Counted from the stretch's first letter, positions 1 to 9,034 are shown. The stretch is 35,981 bases of DNA from an uncultured Lachnospiraceae bacterium (GCA_947630125.1 CANRGO010000017.1:1-35981), one strand, 5' to 3'. Translations and numbers: made by a program. The notes: generated by a model not told the origin, from the letters alone.

Positions 1-1
1 T

Positions 2-2011
2 CTAATTTCCGTAAACCTTGCCGGTACAGTTAATAGTTTGGGTCTTCGTCCCTTTGTTGATTGTGCAAAATTGACAAATGTTAATTTTAATGGTGGACCT
101 AATTTTGTTACAACGTCGGGAATTATATATGGCTTAACGGATGGAGTAAAATCAAAAGTTGTTGAGTGTCTAGAAACAAGAGGGTCGACAGGAGCTTATT
201 CTGTTGGAAGTAGTTCGATATCTAAGACAGAGTTATCCACTGTTATTGATATCGAAAAAGAAACTTTTATGAATTGTGATGGAATAGGCGACGTTGATTT
301 GTCTACATCAAAAGTAAAGATAATTCCAGAATTTTGTTTTGCAGAGACCTCTACATTATATTCGGTATCATTACCAGATACATGTACAACAATAAAAGAT
401 TCGGCTTTTTATAATAGTGCAATAAGAAATATTACCATTCCTAGCTCTGTTAAATACATTGAGTCAAATGCTTTTAATTCGAATGCAAGCGGTGTTTCAA
501 AACCAAACACGAATATCACGATTTCGACAGAAGAAGGCAGTGCTGCGGAAACATTTGCATTAACTTATGGGCTTACTTTGGGAGATGTATTGTTACCCAA
601 ATTTAGTGTTATGTTTTTTAACTATGACAATACAATTTTATCAGAACAAAAAGTGACAAAAGGCGAAGATGCTGTTCCGCCAACAGTTCCAGCACGAGCT
701 GGATATACTCTAACTGGCTGGACACCAAGTTATCTAGCAGTTTCCAGGGATCTTTCAGTTGTTGCTCAATATGAAAGAGATACAGAAACTACTTATACGG
801 TTACTTTTTATAATTATAACGGAACGGTTATTGCTACAAAGACAGTTCGTAGTGGAGAAGATGCATCTCCACCTGAAAATCCAGTTCGCGCCGGTTATAC
901 TTTTACTGGTTGGTCACCTAGTTATCGGAATATAGTTAAAGACACAATGGTACTTGCTCAATACACAGTAGCCACGACGACAACACCAACCACGCCAACC
1001 ACACCGACCACGCCGACCACACCAACAACACCGACCACAGCTACAACCTATGCCTTAACCGTTACAGAAGGAGCTGGTGGAGGAAGCTATGCAAGTGGAA
1101 CCGTTGTAACAATATCTGCCAATGCACCTGCTGCGGGTAAGGTGTTTGATAAATGGACAACAACTGCTACAAATGTAACATTTAAAGATGCAGCCAGTGG
1201 TACAACAACTATCACAATGCCAGCGGCAAACACTACAGTTGTTGCTACATATAAAAACGCAAGTACAACAACCACAGATGCAAATACCAACACCAATACC
1301 GGGACGGGTACCAACACTGGAACTGGAACAGGAACAGGAACTGGTACCAATACGGGAACAGGAACAGGAACAGGAACTGGTACCAATACGGGAACAGGAA
1401 CAAGTACTGGCACAGATGGCAATGGAACCACTACGATTATTGTGTCGGATGATGTAACCGATGGAATTAGTAATTATAATAAAATTCAGGTTGCAATTGA
1501 TGGTTCAACGGACGATTTTGTTATTAAGATATCGGAAACCGAAGAAGCAACAGCAGCAGTAGAAAAGGCATTGAAAAATAAATATGGATCTTTAGAAAAT
1601 ATTTCTTATTATGCTATGGATATTAGTCTTTATGATGATACAGGAACAGAAAAGATAACGGATACAGATGGTTTATCTGTAAAAATCACATTACCTATTC
1701 CAGATGATTTATTGCCATATGCAGGTAATAACAATGCAGCCTCTGTAAAGGATAGTCAGTTAGAAGATTTAACTGAAAAATTTACTACAATTGATGGAGT
1801 TTCCTGCGTTACATTTACGGCTACACATTTTTCTCCTTATACCATCTATGTTGATACTGAAAATTTACAAGAAGGTATTGCGGATGAATCTCCAAAAACA
1901 GGAGACTTTACTCAAACTAAATGGCTTCTAGTGATAGGTTTTGCAAGCATAGCAGTTATCCTATTTTTGAAAAAGGATAAGGAAGAAAAAATATTACTAA
2001 ATTCAAAATAA
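2..2011 (+). CDS. Leucine-rich-repeat (BspA-like) cell-wall-anchored surface protein, N-terminus missing
   Basis: The frame is open to the first bases of the window, so the true start and signal peptide lie upstream; the TTG at 38 is only the first possible start inside. Counting from 38, residues about 1-175 look like BspA-type LRR_5 repeats. Two Listeria-Bacteroides (InlB B) repeats follow at about 188-245 and 252-309, each with an RAGYT.TGW core. Next come a Thr-Thr-Pro linker, a divergent InlB-like repeat at about 335-405, a Gly-Thr-rich linker and a C-terminal domain ending HFSPYTIYV. The end carries SPKTGD, a hydrophobic helix and a lysine-rich tail, which is a sortase sorting signal of the (S/N/P)PxTG type. 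It is probably an exported, wall-linked adhesin or scaffold; the ligand is unknown. It lies 13 bases before a second protein with the same C-terminal layout. Confidence 0.85.
   Translation, partial: LISVNLAGTVNSLGLRPFVDCAKLTNVNFNGGPNFVTTSGIIYGLTDGVKSKVVECLETRGSTGAYSVGSSSISKTELSTVIDIEKETFMNCDGIGDVDLSTSKVKIIPEFCFAETSTLYSVSLPDTCTTIKDSAFYNSAIRNITIPSSVKYIESNAFNSNASGVSKPNTNITISTEEGSAAETFALTYGLTLGDVLLPKFSVMFFNYDNTILSEQKVTKGEDAVPPTVPARAGYTLTGWTPSYLAVSRDLSVVAQYERDTETTYTVTFYNYNGTVIATKTVRSGEDASPPENPVRAGYTFTGWSPSYRNIVKDTMVLAQYTVATTTTPTTPTTPTTPTTPTTPTTATTYALTVTEGAGGGSYASGTVVTISANAPAAGKVFDKWTTTATNVTFKDAASGTTTITMPAANTTVVATYKNASTTTTDANTNTNTGTGTNTGTGTGTGTGTNTGTGTGTGTGTNTGTGTSTGTDGNGTTTIIVSDDVTDGISNYNKIQVAIDGSTDDFVIKISETEEATAAVEKALKNKYGSLENISYYAMDISLYDDTGTEKITDTDGLSVKITLPIPDDLLPYAGNNNAASVKDSQLEDLTEKFTTIDGVSCVTFTATHFSPYTIYVDTENLQEGIADESPKTGDFTQTKWLLVIGFASIAVILFLKKDKEEKILLNSK
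981..1041 (+). repeat. 9-bp tandem repeat encoding Thr-Thr-Pro
   Basis: Short units of the form ACCACNCCN repeat about six to seven times in frame and encode a (TTP)n linker between the InlB-type repeats and the next domain. Third-position changes between units show that they have diverged slightly. Such Thr/Pro stalks commonly space domains away from the cell wall. Confidence 0.8.
1307..1410 (+). repeat. 36-bp tandem repeat encoding a Gly-Thr-Asn linker
   Basis: GGTACC recurs at 1307, 1343 and 1379, exactly 36 bases apart. Each unit encodes GTNTGTGTGTGT; the third copy is incomplete. Within a unit there is also a 6-bp GGAACA-type repeat. Every unit length is a multiple of three, so copy-number changes would lengthen or shorten the linker without breaking the frame. 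Confidence 0.85.
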
Positions 2012-2024
2012 AGGATGAACACAA

Positions 2025-4859
2025 ATGGCAGGTAAAATCAGAAAAGCAACGGGAATATTTTTACTTATTCTTGCAATTATGATTTCACAAATTCCACCTA
2101 CGATTGTTCAGTCGTCTGCTGAAATTGACTTTCAAATGAATGGGGATATATTGGTTCGGTATACAGGCACGGAAGAATCCGTGTCTGTTCCTGATGGAGT
2201 GAAAGAGATTGGAGAAGAAGCTTTTTCTGAAAATTCTTCTATAAAAAAAGTGGTTTTACCAAATTCAGTAGAAAAAATTAAATACAATGCTTTTTTTGGT
2301 TGTGAAAACTTAGAAGAAATAGATTTGAATGATGAGCTGTTATCCATTGGCTCATCCACTTTTAGTAATTGTAAAAAACTTGTGAAAATTTCTCTAGGAA
2401 GTAGTTTAAATGACTTTGGTTCGGGAGTATTTGCAGGTTGTGATGCTTTAGAGACTTTAAGTTTAGATTCAAAGAATGAAAAATTTTCATATGAAGATGG
2501 CGTCTTGTATAATAAAGATAAAACGACTTTATATGAAATGTTATCTGGAAGAAAAAATACCACTTATCAAATGCCAGATACTGTTACAAAAATCAATCAA
2601 TATGCTTTTTGGGGCTGTGATTATCTACTTGGCATTACGTTAAGCAACAATCTAAAAAAAATCGAACCCTATACATTTGCCAACTGTACCTATTTAACAG
2701 GTGTTTCTATTCCGTACAGTGTTACTACGATTGAAGAGATGGCCTTTCAAGATTGTAGAAACCTGGGAGAAATTTCAATTCCTGAATCTGTAACAACAAT
2801 ACATGAAACTGCTTTTGACGGTTGCTATAATTTATCAATAAAAGCAAAAGAAGGTACAGCAGCATATCAGTTTTTACAAACATTTAACATCACAGATGCG
2901 GATAAGTCAGAGCAGGAGGATGTTCAAGAAAATGATGTTGTAACTGCAGAAATATCGGATGATGTAGTAACGGAATCTTCCATAACGACGGATACAGGTA
3001 TTTTATTAGGGCAAACAAAAGTAGCTTCAAGACGAGCAGTTGTATTTATTGACAACAGTAGCCAGACAGTATATTCAGGAAATTCTTTTTTAGAACAAGT
3101 GGAAGATGAAATACCTGAAAACGAGACAACACAACAGGAAACTTTAAGCATGGATTCTGATTTGGATGCTCAAACGGAAGACATAAAAGGGGTATATATT
3201 CCAAAATATGCTATTTTTAATAATCAAATAGCAGACTTTGCTTTTTATGGTGATCAAAATCTAGACGAGTACCAACTGGATCAATCAATCCATACCATTG
3301 GTCAGTTTTCTTTTGCCAGAACAAATTTATATGAAATAAAAATACCAGAGGGAGTTGAAGTAATCGAACTAGGTGCTTTTTATCATTGTGATCAGCTATC
3401 TCAGGTTGAGATTCCTTCTTCTGTTAAGAAAATTGAAAAAGCAGCATTTTCCAACACTCCATTTTTCTCAAATTGGGTAAATCAAGTGAGTGAATCGGAT
3501 TTTTTAATTGTTGGTGATGGTGTATTAATTGGTTATAAAGGTAATTCGGAAAAAGTAAATGTGCCAAATCAAGTCAAAACAATTGGACCTGAAGTTTTTA
3601 TGGATCATACCGAAATTAAATCCGTTATTTTGCCTGATTCATTAAATATCATTTCAGAGGATGCATTTGCAAACTGCTCAAACTTAAGCATATTGCTTGG
3701 TGGAAGTTTTGTGAATCAAATAGAAGACCGTGCTTTTTATGGAACAGCATTAGAATCAATCCGGATTTCAAGTGATGTGACTTCCGTTGGTCTTATGGCA
3801 TTTGCTGATATGAATAAAAACTTAAGTAGTAATGGTATGAATTCAACGATTATTTTTCACGGAGAATCAATTCCTACAATAAGTTATTGTGAAAGTGCTA
3901 CACGTTTTAGCAATTTAAAATATCGAAATTCAGTTTTTGATCAAACAACACTTGCATTGATTGATGATTTTATTCAATATGAAGACCTATCAGCAAATAC
4001 AGTTTTAACAGATCCTATATATGGATATCATGGTTTGATTGGTAGTATACAAAGGGATGCAAATTTAGACGAACCAGGACTAATCATAATTAAGTATGAT
4101 ACTTCAATAAAATATGCTGATGGAAGAAGCAATTTATATCCAAAAGAAATTATTCTTCATGGAGATCGCTATAACTTAGATTATAGTCAGATGAAAGTAA
4201 TTTCAGCTGCTAATAATTCGTATATTTCAAATGAAAAGTCTGATGAACTTACCATATTGAACAACACGACTTTATTTCCATTAACTGATAAAATTTCAGC
4301 TTCTATACGAAATAGTAATTCGAAGTATCAGTTTATTCTAAGCGAGGTTCCAGAGACAAGTGCGCAACTAAAAGATGCATTTACCTATCACTATCAAGAA
4401 ACGCTGGAAAAGGATGTATGGATGGAATTTGAAATACAAGTTTTAGATCAATCCATGTTAATTCCAATAAAGAAATTTGGTAATGACAAACTTACGATTA
4501 CGCTACCTGTTAGTGATACCTTGGCACAGGAATATTTGCGTCTAATAACAGTTGATCAAGATGGACAGTTGGAAGAAATTCCTCTTCAAATTATGAGCGA
4601 AAATGATTTGTACTGGATTCAGTTTGATGTTCAGCATTTATCTCCTTTTGCACTATATGTAGAAAAAAATAATAATCAAAGCCTTAACCAAATAAATATG
4701 CAAAAAACTTTTCTTTCCAGTCGTAAAGATGAATCCCCAGAGACTGGTGATTGGAATGTTAATACAAAGTGGTTTTTAATTGTTGGTCTGGTTTCTGTCT
4801 CTTTAATCCTCATGCTTTATAAAGGAAAAAGAGTTCATAAAATATCGGATTTACATTGA
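2025..4859 (+). CDS. Leucine-rich-repeat (BspA-like) sortase-anchored surface protein
   Basis: This complete 944-residue protein starts at ATG 2025 with AAGGA at 2011-2015. The N-terminus is a signal peptide: lysine/arginine, then a hydrophobic stretch, with likely cleavage after QSSA near residue 32. Two blocks of LRR_5 repeats (roughly 35-285 and 385-600) have the typical AF..C..L..I.IP.SV..I pattern, separated by a Glu/Asp/Thr-rich low-complexity segment. The C-terminal domain ends HLSPFALYV, matching the preceding gene. SPETGD at about 904-909, a membrane helix and a basic tail form the sorting signal. It is probably exported and covalently attached to peptidoglycan. The binding partner cannot be read from the sequence. 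Only 13 bases separate it from the upstream gene, so the two are probably co-transcribed. Confidence 0.88.
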   Translation: MAGKIRKATGIFLLILAIMISQIPPTIVQSSAEIDFQMNGDILVRYTGTEESVSVPDGVKEIGEEAFSENSSIKKVVLPNSVEKIKYNAFFGCENLEEIDLNDELLSIGSSTFSNCKKLVKISLGSSLNDFGSGVFAGCDALETLSLDSKNEKFSYEDGVLYNKDKTTLYEMLSGRKNTTYQMPDTVTKINQYAFWGCDYLLGITLSNNLKKIEPYTFANCTYLTGVSIPYSVTTIEEMAFQDCRNLGEISIPESVTTIHETAFDGCYNLSIKAKEGTAAYQFLQTFNITDADKSEQEDVQENDVVTAEISDDVVTESSITTDTGILLGQTKVASRRAVVFIDNSSQTVYSGNSFLEQVEDEIPENETTQQETLSMDSDLDAQTEDIKGVYIPKYAIFNNQIADFAFYGDQNLDEYQLDQSIHTIGQFSFARTNLYEIKIPEGVEVIELGAFYHCDQLSQVEIPSSVKKIEKAAFSNTPFFSNWVNQVSESDFLIVGDGVLIGYKGNSEKVNVPNQVKTIGPEVFMDHTEIKSVILPDSLNIISEDAFANCSNLSILLGGSFVNQIEDRAFYGTALESIRISSDVTSVGLMAFADMNKNLSSNGMNSTIIFHGESIPTISYCESATRFSNLKYRNSVFDQTTLALIDDFIQYEDLSANTVLTDPIYGYHGLIGSIQRDANLDEPGLIIIKYDTSIKYADGRSNLYPKEIILHGDRYNLDYSQMKVISAANNSYISNEKSDELTILNNTTLFPLTDKISASIRNSNSKYQFILSEVPETSAQLKDAFTYHYQETLEKDVWMEFEIQVLDQSMLIPIKKFGNDKLTITLPVSDTLAQEYLRLITVDQDGQLEEIPLQIMSENDLYWIQFDVQHLSPFALYVEKNNNQSLNQINMQKTFLSSRKDESPETGDWNVNTKWFLIVGLVSVSLILMLYKGKRVHKISDLH

Positions 4860-4884
4860 CAGAAAATGTACAATTGTATACAAT
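4856..4884 (+). promoter_or_regulatory. Sigma-A type promoter of the citrate synthase-gntR-icd unit
   Basis: TTGACA at 4856-4861 and TACAAT at 4879-4884 are separated by 17 bases, close to ideal for the housekeeping sigma factor. The -35 box overlaps the TGA stop of the upstream surface protein gene, so the promoter is squeezed against that gene with no terminator seen between them. Confidence 0.75.
4873..4884. promoter_or_regulatory. Palindromic operator, probable GntR/FCD regulator site
   Basis: ATTGTATACAAT is a perfect 12-bp palindrome that fully covers the TACAAT -10 box. A second 10-bp palindrome, TACAATTGTA at 4869-4878, overlaps it, and CATACA at 4885-4890 may be a further half-site. 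GT...AC palindromes of this kind are typical of FadR/FCD-subfamily GntR operators. The regulator gene two positions downstream is the obvious candidate ligand, which would make the operon autoregulated. The palindrome is seen; the binding protein is inferred. Confidence 0.6.
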
Positions 4885-4918
4885 CATACAAAAGTACAGT
4901 CCTGTAAGGAGGAGCCTT

Positions 4919-6334
4919 ATGAGCTACCAAGAAGAATATTTTAAAAACAGAAAAGTATCCATTAACGATAAAAACAACCTTCTGCAAATTGAAGAGCATA
5001 TGTATATTTTGGATAATGTAGACAAACCCAATGTTTTTCGTAATATGTTTCCTTATTCTGAAATTCCAAAAATACCATTTAATGACAGGATTGTACCACA
5101 CAACATGCCAAAGGATATTTGGATTACAGATACAACATTTCGAGATGGTCAACAGTCCAGAGAACCATACACAACAGATCAGATTGTTACTATTTTTGAT
5201 TATTTCCATAAACTGGGTGGTCCTAATGGAATGATTCGTCAAAGCGAATTTTTTCTTTATAGTAAAAAAGATAGGGATGCAGTTTATAAATGTATGGAAA
5301 GAGGTTATGAGTTTCCTGAGGTTACAAGTTGGATTCGAGCAAGTAAAGAAGATTTTAAACTTGTAAAAGAAATTGGAATGAAGGAAACTGGAATTTTAGT
5401 TAGCTGCTCTGATTATCATATATTTTTAAAACTTAAAATGGATAGAAAACAAGCAATGGAACACTATATTAGTGTTATAAAGAGTTGTTTGGACAAGGGG
5501 ATTAGTCCAAGGTGTCATTTAGAAGATATTACTAGAGCTGATATCTATGGATTTGTAGTGCCTTTTTGTGCCGAACTCATGAAATTAATGGAAGAATATC
5601 GGATTCCAATAAAAATCAGAGCATGTGATACCATGGGATATGGAGTTAATTTTTCGGGTGCTGTTATTCCAAGAAGTGTTCAGGGTATTATTTATGCCAT
5701 ACATATTCATGCTGGCGTTCCCTCTGAACTTATTGAATGGCACGGACATAATGACTTTTATAAAGCAGTGGCAAATTCTACAACAGCATGGTTGTATGGT
5801 TGCAGTTCCATTAATACTTCACTATTTGGAATTGGTGAAAGAACAGGAAATACACCGTTAGAAGCAATGGTTTTTGAATATGCACAAATAAAAGGTCATT
5901 TAAACGGTATGGATACCACGGTTATTACAGAGTTGGCTGAATATTATGAAAATGAAATTGGTTATCGTGTTCCATCCAGAACTCCATTTGTTGGACGTAA
6001 CTTTAATGTTACAAGAGCTGGAATACATGCGGATGGATTATTAAAAAACGAAGAAATATATAATATATTTGATACAGACAAATTCCTTAACAGACCTGTA
6101 TTGTGCTCAATTTCAGATACCTCAGGTTTAGCGGGAATCGCACATTGGATAAATACTTATTTTAAATTAAAAGATGAAAAACAAATCAGTAAAAATAGTA
6201 TCTTGGTTGCGAAGGTGAAAGAATGGGTAGATGAAGAGTATAACAATGGTCGCGTGACAGTTATGACAGATGATGAAATAATTCGAATAATTGATCAATT
6301 GACGAAAGATATCGGACCATTTCTTTTGGATTAA
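4919..6334 (+). CDS. Isopropylmalate/homocitrate synthase-family enzyme, probable Re-citrate synthase
   Basis: Start chosen at ATG 4919 because AAGGAGGA lies at 4906-4913; an upstream extension would cross the promoter. The 471-residue protein has the acyl-CoA-condensing TIM-barrel signatures: DTTFRDGQQ at 71-79, HLEDITRAD at 200-208, the metal-binding HGH at 275-277, and GERTGN at 306-311. AGIHADGLLK at 367-376 is typical of the C-terminal subdomain. It appears to lack the LeuA allosteric domain of standard isopropylmalate synthase, and no other leu genes are nearby. Instead it sits with isocitrate dehydrogenase. Anaerobes such as Clostridium kluyveri use a member of this family as Re-citrate synthase (oxaloacetate + acetyl-CoA to citrate), which is the best reading here. 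Homocitrate or isopropylmalate synthesis remains possible. Confidence 0.75.
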   Translation: MSYQEEYFKNRKVSINDKNNLLQIEEHMYILDNVDKPNVFRNMFPYSEIPKIPFNDRIVPHNMPKDIWITDTTFRDGQQSREPYTTDQIVTIFDYFHKLGGPNGMIRQSEFFLYSKKDRDAVYKCMERGYEFPEVTSWIRASKEDFKLVKEIGMKETGILVSCSDYHIFLKLKMDRKQAMEHYISVIKSCLDKGISPRCHLEDITRADIYGFVVPFCAELMKLMEEYRIPIKIRACDTMGYGVNFSGAVIPRSVQGIIYAIHIHAGVPSELIEWHGHNDFYKAVANSTTAWLYGCSSINTSLFGIGERTGNTPLEAMVFEYAQIKGHLNGMDTTVITELAEYYENEIGYRVPSRTPFVGRNFNVTRAGIHADGLLKNEEIYNIFDTDKFLNRPVLCSISDTSGLAGIAHWINTYFKLKDEKQISKNSILVAKVKEWVDEEYNNGRVTVMTDDEIIRIIDQLTKDIGPFLLD

Positions 6335-6350
6335 TTCTTGTATTGAAAGC

Positions 6351-7064
6351 ATGAAGTATCATGCGGATAGGAAAAATATGACAGAACATGATCGTAAATC
6401 AGAGAGTGCAGATCGATACTCTCTACGAGGAAAAGTATTTCATACAATTCGCGAAGACATATTAAGCGGAAAGTATAAACAGCATGATGAATTAAAAGAA
6501 GTTGCGATTGCAGAAGAACTTGGAGTTAGCAGAACACCAGTCAGAGAAGCCTTCAGACAACTTGAATTAGAAGGTTTGTTACAAATGATTCCGAATAAAG
6601 GAGCCTATGTGACTGGAATTACGTTAAAGGATATTGAAGATATTTATATGATTCGTTCACTTTTGGAGGGACTATGTGCAAGATGGGCAACAAAACATAT
6701 CACCCAAGAAAAAATGGAAGAATTGGAAGAAAATATTTATTTATCCGAATTTCATGCATCCAAGGGACATGGTGAGCAAATTATTGAGTTAGATAATCGA
6801 TTTCATGAGATTTTATATCAAGCCAGTGATAGTAAGATGTTAGAGCATTGGCTACGTGATTTTCATCAATATGTGAAAGTTGCTAGAAAGCAGACCTTAA
6901 TCCAGTCTGAACGTGGTATGGCATCGAATCAGGAACATCGTCTAATTATGGAAGCTATACGGGATAAAGATGCTGACCGGGCAGAAGAACTTGCCAATAG
7001 ACATATTATCAATGCGTATCATAATATGAAAAACAAAGGCTTGTTTATTGCAAAAGAAGAATAA
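6351..7064 (+). CDS. GntR-family transcriptional regulator, FCD (FadR-like) subfamily
   Basis: An N-terminal winged helix (about residues 23-90) contains the GntR signature ELGVSRTPVREAFRQLE. A helical FCD ligand-binding domain follows at about 95-225. Candidate metal/ligand residues of the FCD type are visible: LDNRFHEIL, EHRLIMEAI and the late NRHI histidine. FCD domains usually bind carboxylates, so citrate, isocitrate or 2-oxoglutarate would be sensible effectors; this is inference. The gene lies between the citrate synthase-like gene and icd and probably acts on the palindrome at 4873-4884. ATG 6378 has a better ribosome site (AGGA at 6369-6372) and may be the true start, giving a product nine residues shorter. 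Confidence 0.9.
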   Translation: MKYHADRKNMTEHDRKSESADRYSLRGKVFHTIREDILSGKYKQHDELKEVAIAEELGVSRTPVREAFRQLELEGLLQMIPNKGAYVTGITLKDIEDIYMIRSLLEGLCARWATKHITQEKMEELEENIYLSEFHASKGHGEQIIELDNRFHEILYQASDSKMLEHWLRDFHQYVKVARKQTLIQSERGMASNQEHRLIMEAIRDKDADRAEELANRHIINAYHNMKNKGLFIAKEE

Positions 7065-7091
7065 AAGAAAGTACATGTGGAGGATGAAGAA

Positions 7092-8300
7092 ATGAACAAA
7101 ATTAACATGGTTACACCTTTAGTTGAAATGGATGGGGATGAAATGACAAGGATTCTCTGGAAAATGATTAAGGAGGAGTTAATCGTTCCATTTATCAATC
7201 TGAAAACTGAGTACTATGACTTAGGACTTGAATATAGAAATGAAACCAACGATCAGGTTACGATTGATGCTGCGTATGCAACCATGAAGTATGGCGTTGC
7301 AGTTAAGTGTGCAACAATTACACCGAATGCAGCCCGTATGGATGAATATGAATTAAAAGAAATGTGGAAAAGCCCAAATGGGACGATTCGTGCAATCCTT
7401 GATGGTACGGTTTTTAGAAGTCCAATTGTAGTAAAAGGAATTGAACCTTGTGTTAAAAACTGGATAAAACCAATTACAATTGCACGTCATGCTTATGGTG
7501 ATGTCTATAAGAATTCTGAAATACGTGTTCCTGGTCCTGGGAAAGCGGAACTTGTTTTTACCGACGAAAATGGAACGGTAACAAGAGAAACAATTCAACA
7601 ATTTAAGGGAGCCGGAGTTCTTCAGGGAATGCATAATACCGATGAATCCATTGAAAGCTTTGCAAGAGCTTGTTTTAATTATGCAATTGATTCAAAACAG
7701 GATTTATGGTTTGCCACAAAAGACACCATATCAAAAAAATATGATCATAGATTTAAAGATATTTTTCAAGAAATTTTTGAAAAAGAGTATACTGCAAAGT
7801 TTGAAGAATTAAACATAGAGTACTTCTATACATTAATAGATGATGCGGTTGCAAGAGTGATGAAGGCGGAAGGTGGTTTCATCTGGGCATGTAAGAACTA
7901 TGATGGAGATGTTATGAGTGACATGGTTTCATCTGCTTTTGGATCACTTGCTATGATGACGTCTGTTTTAGTTTCTCCTTCCGGTGTTTTTGAATATGAA
8001 GCAGCACATGGAACTGTTCAAAGACATTACTATCAACATTTAAAAGGGAAAGAAACATCAACTAACTCTGTTGCAACCATCTTTGCTTGGACAGGAGCAC
8101 TGAGAAAACGAGGAGAATTGGATCAGAATTTAGAACTGGTGGAGTATGCAAATCGAATGGACAAAGCTACTTTAAAAACAATCGAAGAAGGTTATATGAC
8201 AAAAGACCTGGCATTAATAACCAGCATCAAAAATGCTACTGTTTTAAATAGTGAAAACTTTATTTTAAAAGTAAAAGAAATGTATTTAAAACTATCATAA
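7092..8300 (+). CDS. icd: NADP-dependent isocitrate dehydrogenase (type II, eukaryote-like homodimer)
   Basis: Catalyses oxidative decarboxylation of isocitrate to 2-oxoglutarate, producing NADPH. Start ATG 7092 is preceded by GGAGGA at 7079-7084; the upstream GTG at 7077 overlaps that site and is rejected. The 402-residue length fits the homodimeric family. Substrate-binding motifs are intact: TITPNAAR and [19 protein letters not shown]. The metal and cofactor region [11 protein letters not shown] is intact, and TVQRH carries the Arg-His pair that gives NADP+ preference. It is the last gene of the operon, and with the citrate synthase-like enzyme and an aconitase encoded elsewhere it would supply 2-oxoglutarate for glutamate. 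Confidence 0.93.
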   Translation: MNKINMVTPLVEMDGDEMTRILWKMIKEELIVPFINLKTEYYDLGLEYRNETNDQVTIDAAYATMKYGVAVKCATITPNAARMDEYELKEMWKSPNGTIRAILDGTVFRSPIVVKGIEPCVKNWIKPITIARHAYGDVYKNSEIRVPGPGKAELVFTDENGTVTRETIQQFKGAGVLQGMHNTDESIESFARACFNYAIDSKQDLWFATKDTISKKYDHRFKDIFQEIFEKEYTAKFEELNIEYFYTLIDDAVARVMKAEGGFIWACKNYDGDVMSDMVSSAFGSLAMMTSVLVSPSGVFEYEAAHGTVQRHYYQHLKGKETSTNSVATIFAWTGALRKRGELDQNLELVEYANRMDKATLKTIEEGYMTKDLALITSIKNATVLNSENFILKVKEMYLKLS

Positions 8301-8301
8301 A

Positions 8302-8330
8302 ACAACCCGAGGACGATTGTATTTTTTTTC
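8302..8330 (+). terminator. Weak possible terminator after icd
   Basis: ACAA and TTGT can pair across an 11-base loop, and the hairpin is followed by ATTTTTTTTC. The U-tract is good but the stem is very short, so this is a tentative call. Confidence 0.3.
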
Positions 8331-8339
8331 CTGCTTTAA

Positions 8340-8368
8340 TTGACTTTAACTTCACGATAAATTATAAT
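8340..8368 (+). promoter_or_regulatory. Sigma-A type promoter of rex
   Basis: TTGACT at 8340-8345 and a perfect TATAAT at 8363-8368 are spaced by 17 bases. I looked for a Rex palindrome (TTGT...ACAA type) here and saw none that is convincing. Confidence 0.75.
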
Positions 8369-8398
8369 AATGAAATACAATAATAGGGGGACAAAGCT

Positions 8399-9034
8399 GT
8401 GTTGGATAAAGAAATCTCTCAGGCTGTCATAGGACGCCTGCCTCGGTATTTCAGATATTTAGGGGAGTTAAAAGATAATGGAATAGAACGCATATCCTCT
8501 AAAGATCTTAGTATCCTGATGAAAGTTACGGCTAGTCAGATAAGACAGGATTTTAATAATTTTGGTGGTTTTGGACAGCAAGGTTATGGATATAATGTAG
8601 AATATCTTCATAATGAAATAGGTGGAATTTTAGGGCTACATCAAAAACATCATCTTATTATTATTGGGGCTGGTAATTTAGGACAGGCCATCGCAAATTA
8701 TATGAATTTTGAACGTAGAGGATTTATTTTTAAAGGTATCTTTGATTCGAATCCTGAGTTACATGGAAAATCTATCCGTGAAATGCAAGTGCAGCCCATG
8801 GAAAATTTGGCATCTTTTATTCAGGAACAGCAAATTGATATCGCTGTTTTAACAATTCCAAAATCAGCAGCCATATCTGTAGCCGAAAAATTGGTTCAAT
8901 GTAATATCAAAGCAATTTGGAATTTTGCGCATGTGGATTTAAATCTTCCTAATTCTATTCAGGTTGAAAACGTTCACTTGTCAGACAGTTTGATGAAATT
9001 GTCATATAATATAAATCGTGCAGAAAATACTTAA
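8399..9034 (+). CDS. rex: Redox-sensing transcriptional repressor Rex
   Basis: Rex binds DNA when NAD+ is high and releases it when NADH rises, controlling fermentation and electron-transfer genes. The 211-residue length is typical. An N-terminal winged helix (about 1-80) includes VTASQIRQDFNNFGGFG, the conserved recognition and wing region. A Rossmann NAD(H)-binding domain follows with IIGAGNLGQAIANY at about 88-101. The C-terminal swap helix is present. Translation begins at GTG 8399, with GGGGG at 8386-8390; a TTG directly follows and could also serve. The gene has its own promoter and is followed 23 bases later by a coiled-coil protein gene. Confidence 0.95.
   Translation: MLDKEISQAVIGRLPRYFRYLGELKDNGIERISSKDLSILMKVTASQIRQDFNNFGGFGQQGYGYNVEYLHNEIGGILGLHQKHHLIIIGAGNLGQAIANYMNFERRGFIFKGIFDSNPELHGKSIREMQVQPMENLASFIQEQQIDIAVLTIPKSAAISVAEKLVQCNIKAIWNFAHVDLNLPNSIQVENVHLSDSLMKLSYNINRAENT

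Noticed and set aside
1087-1431. 114-codon minus-strand frame encoding a Val-Pro-rich protein
   Set aside because: It is the reverse reading of the Gly-Thr-rich repeats of the surface protein gene, with no ribosome site or family similarity.
1188-1457. 89-codon plus-strand frame rich in Gln and Glu
   Set aside because: It is a shifted reading of the same tandem repeats; the main frame carries the domains and sorting signal.
4835-5242. 135-codon minus-strand frame over the promoter and start of the citrate synthase-like gene
   Set aside because: It is antisense to a well-supported gene, has no recognisable product and no ribosome site.
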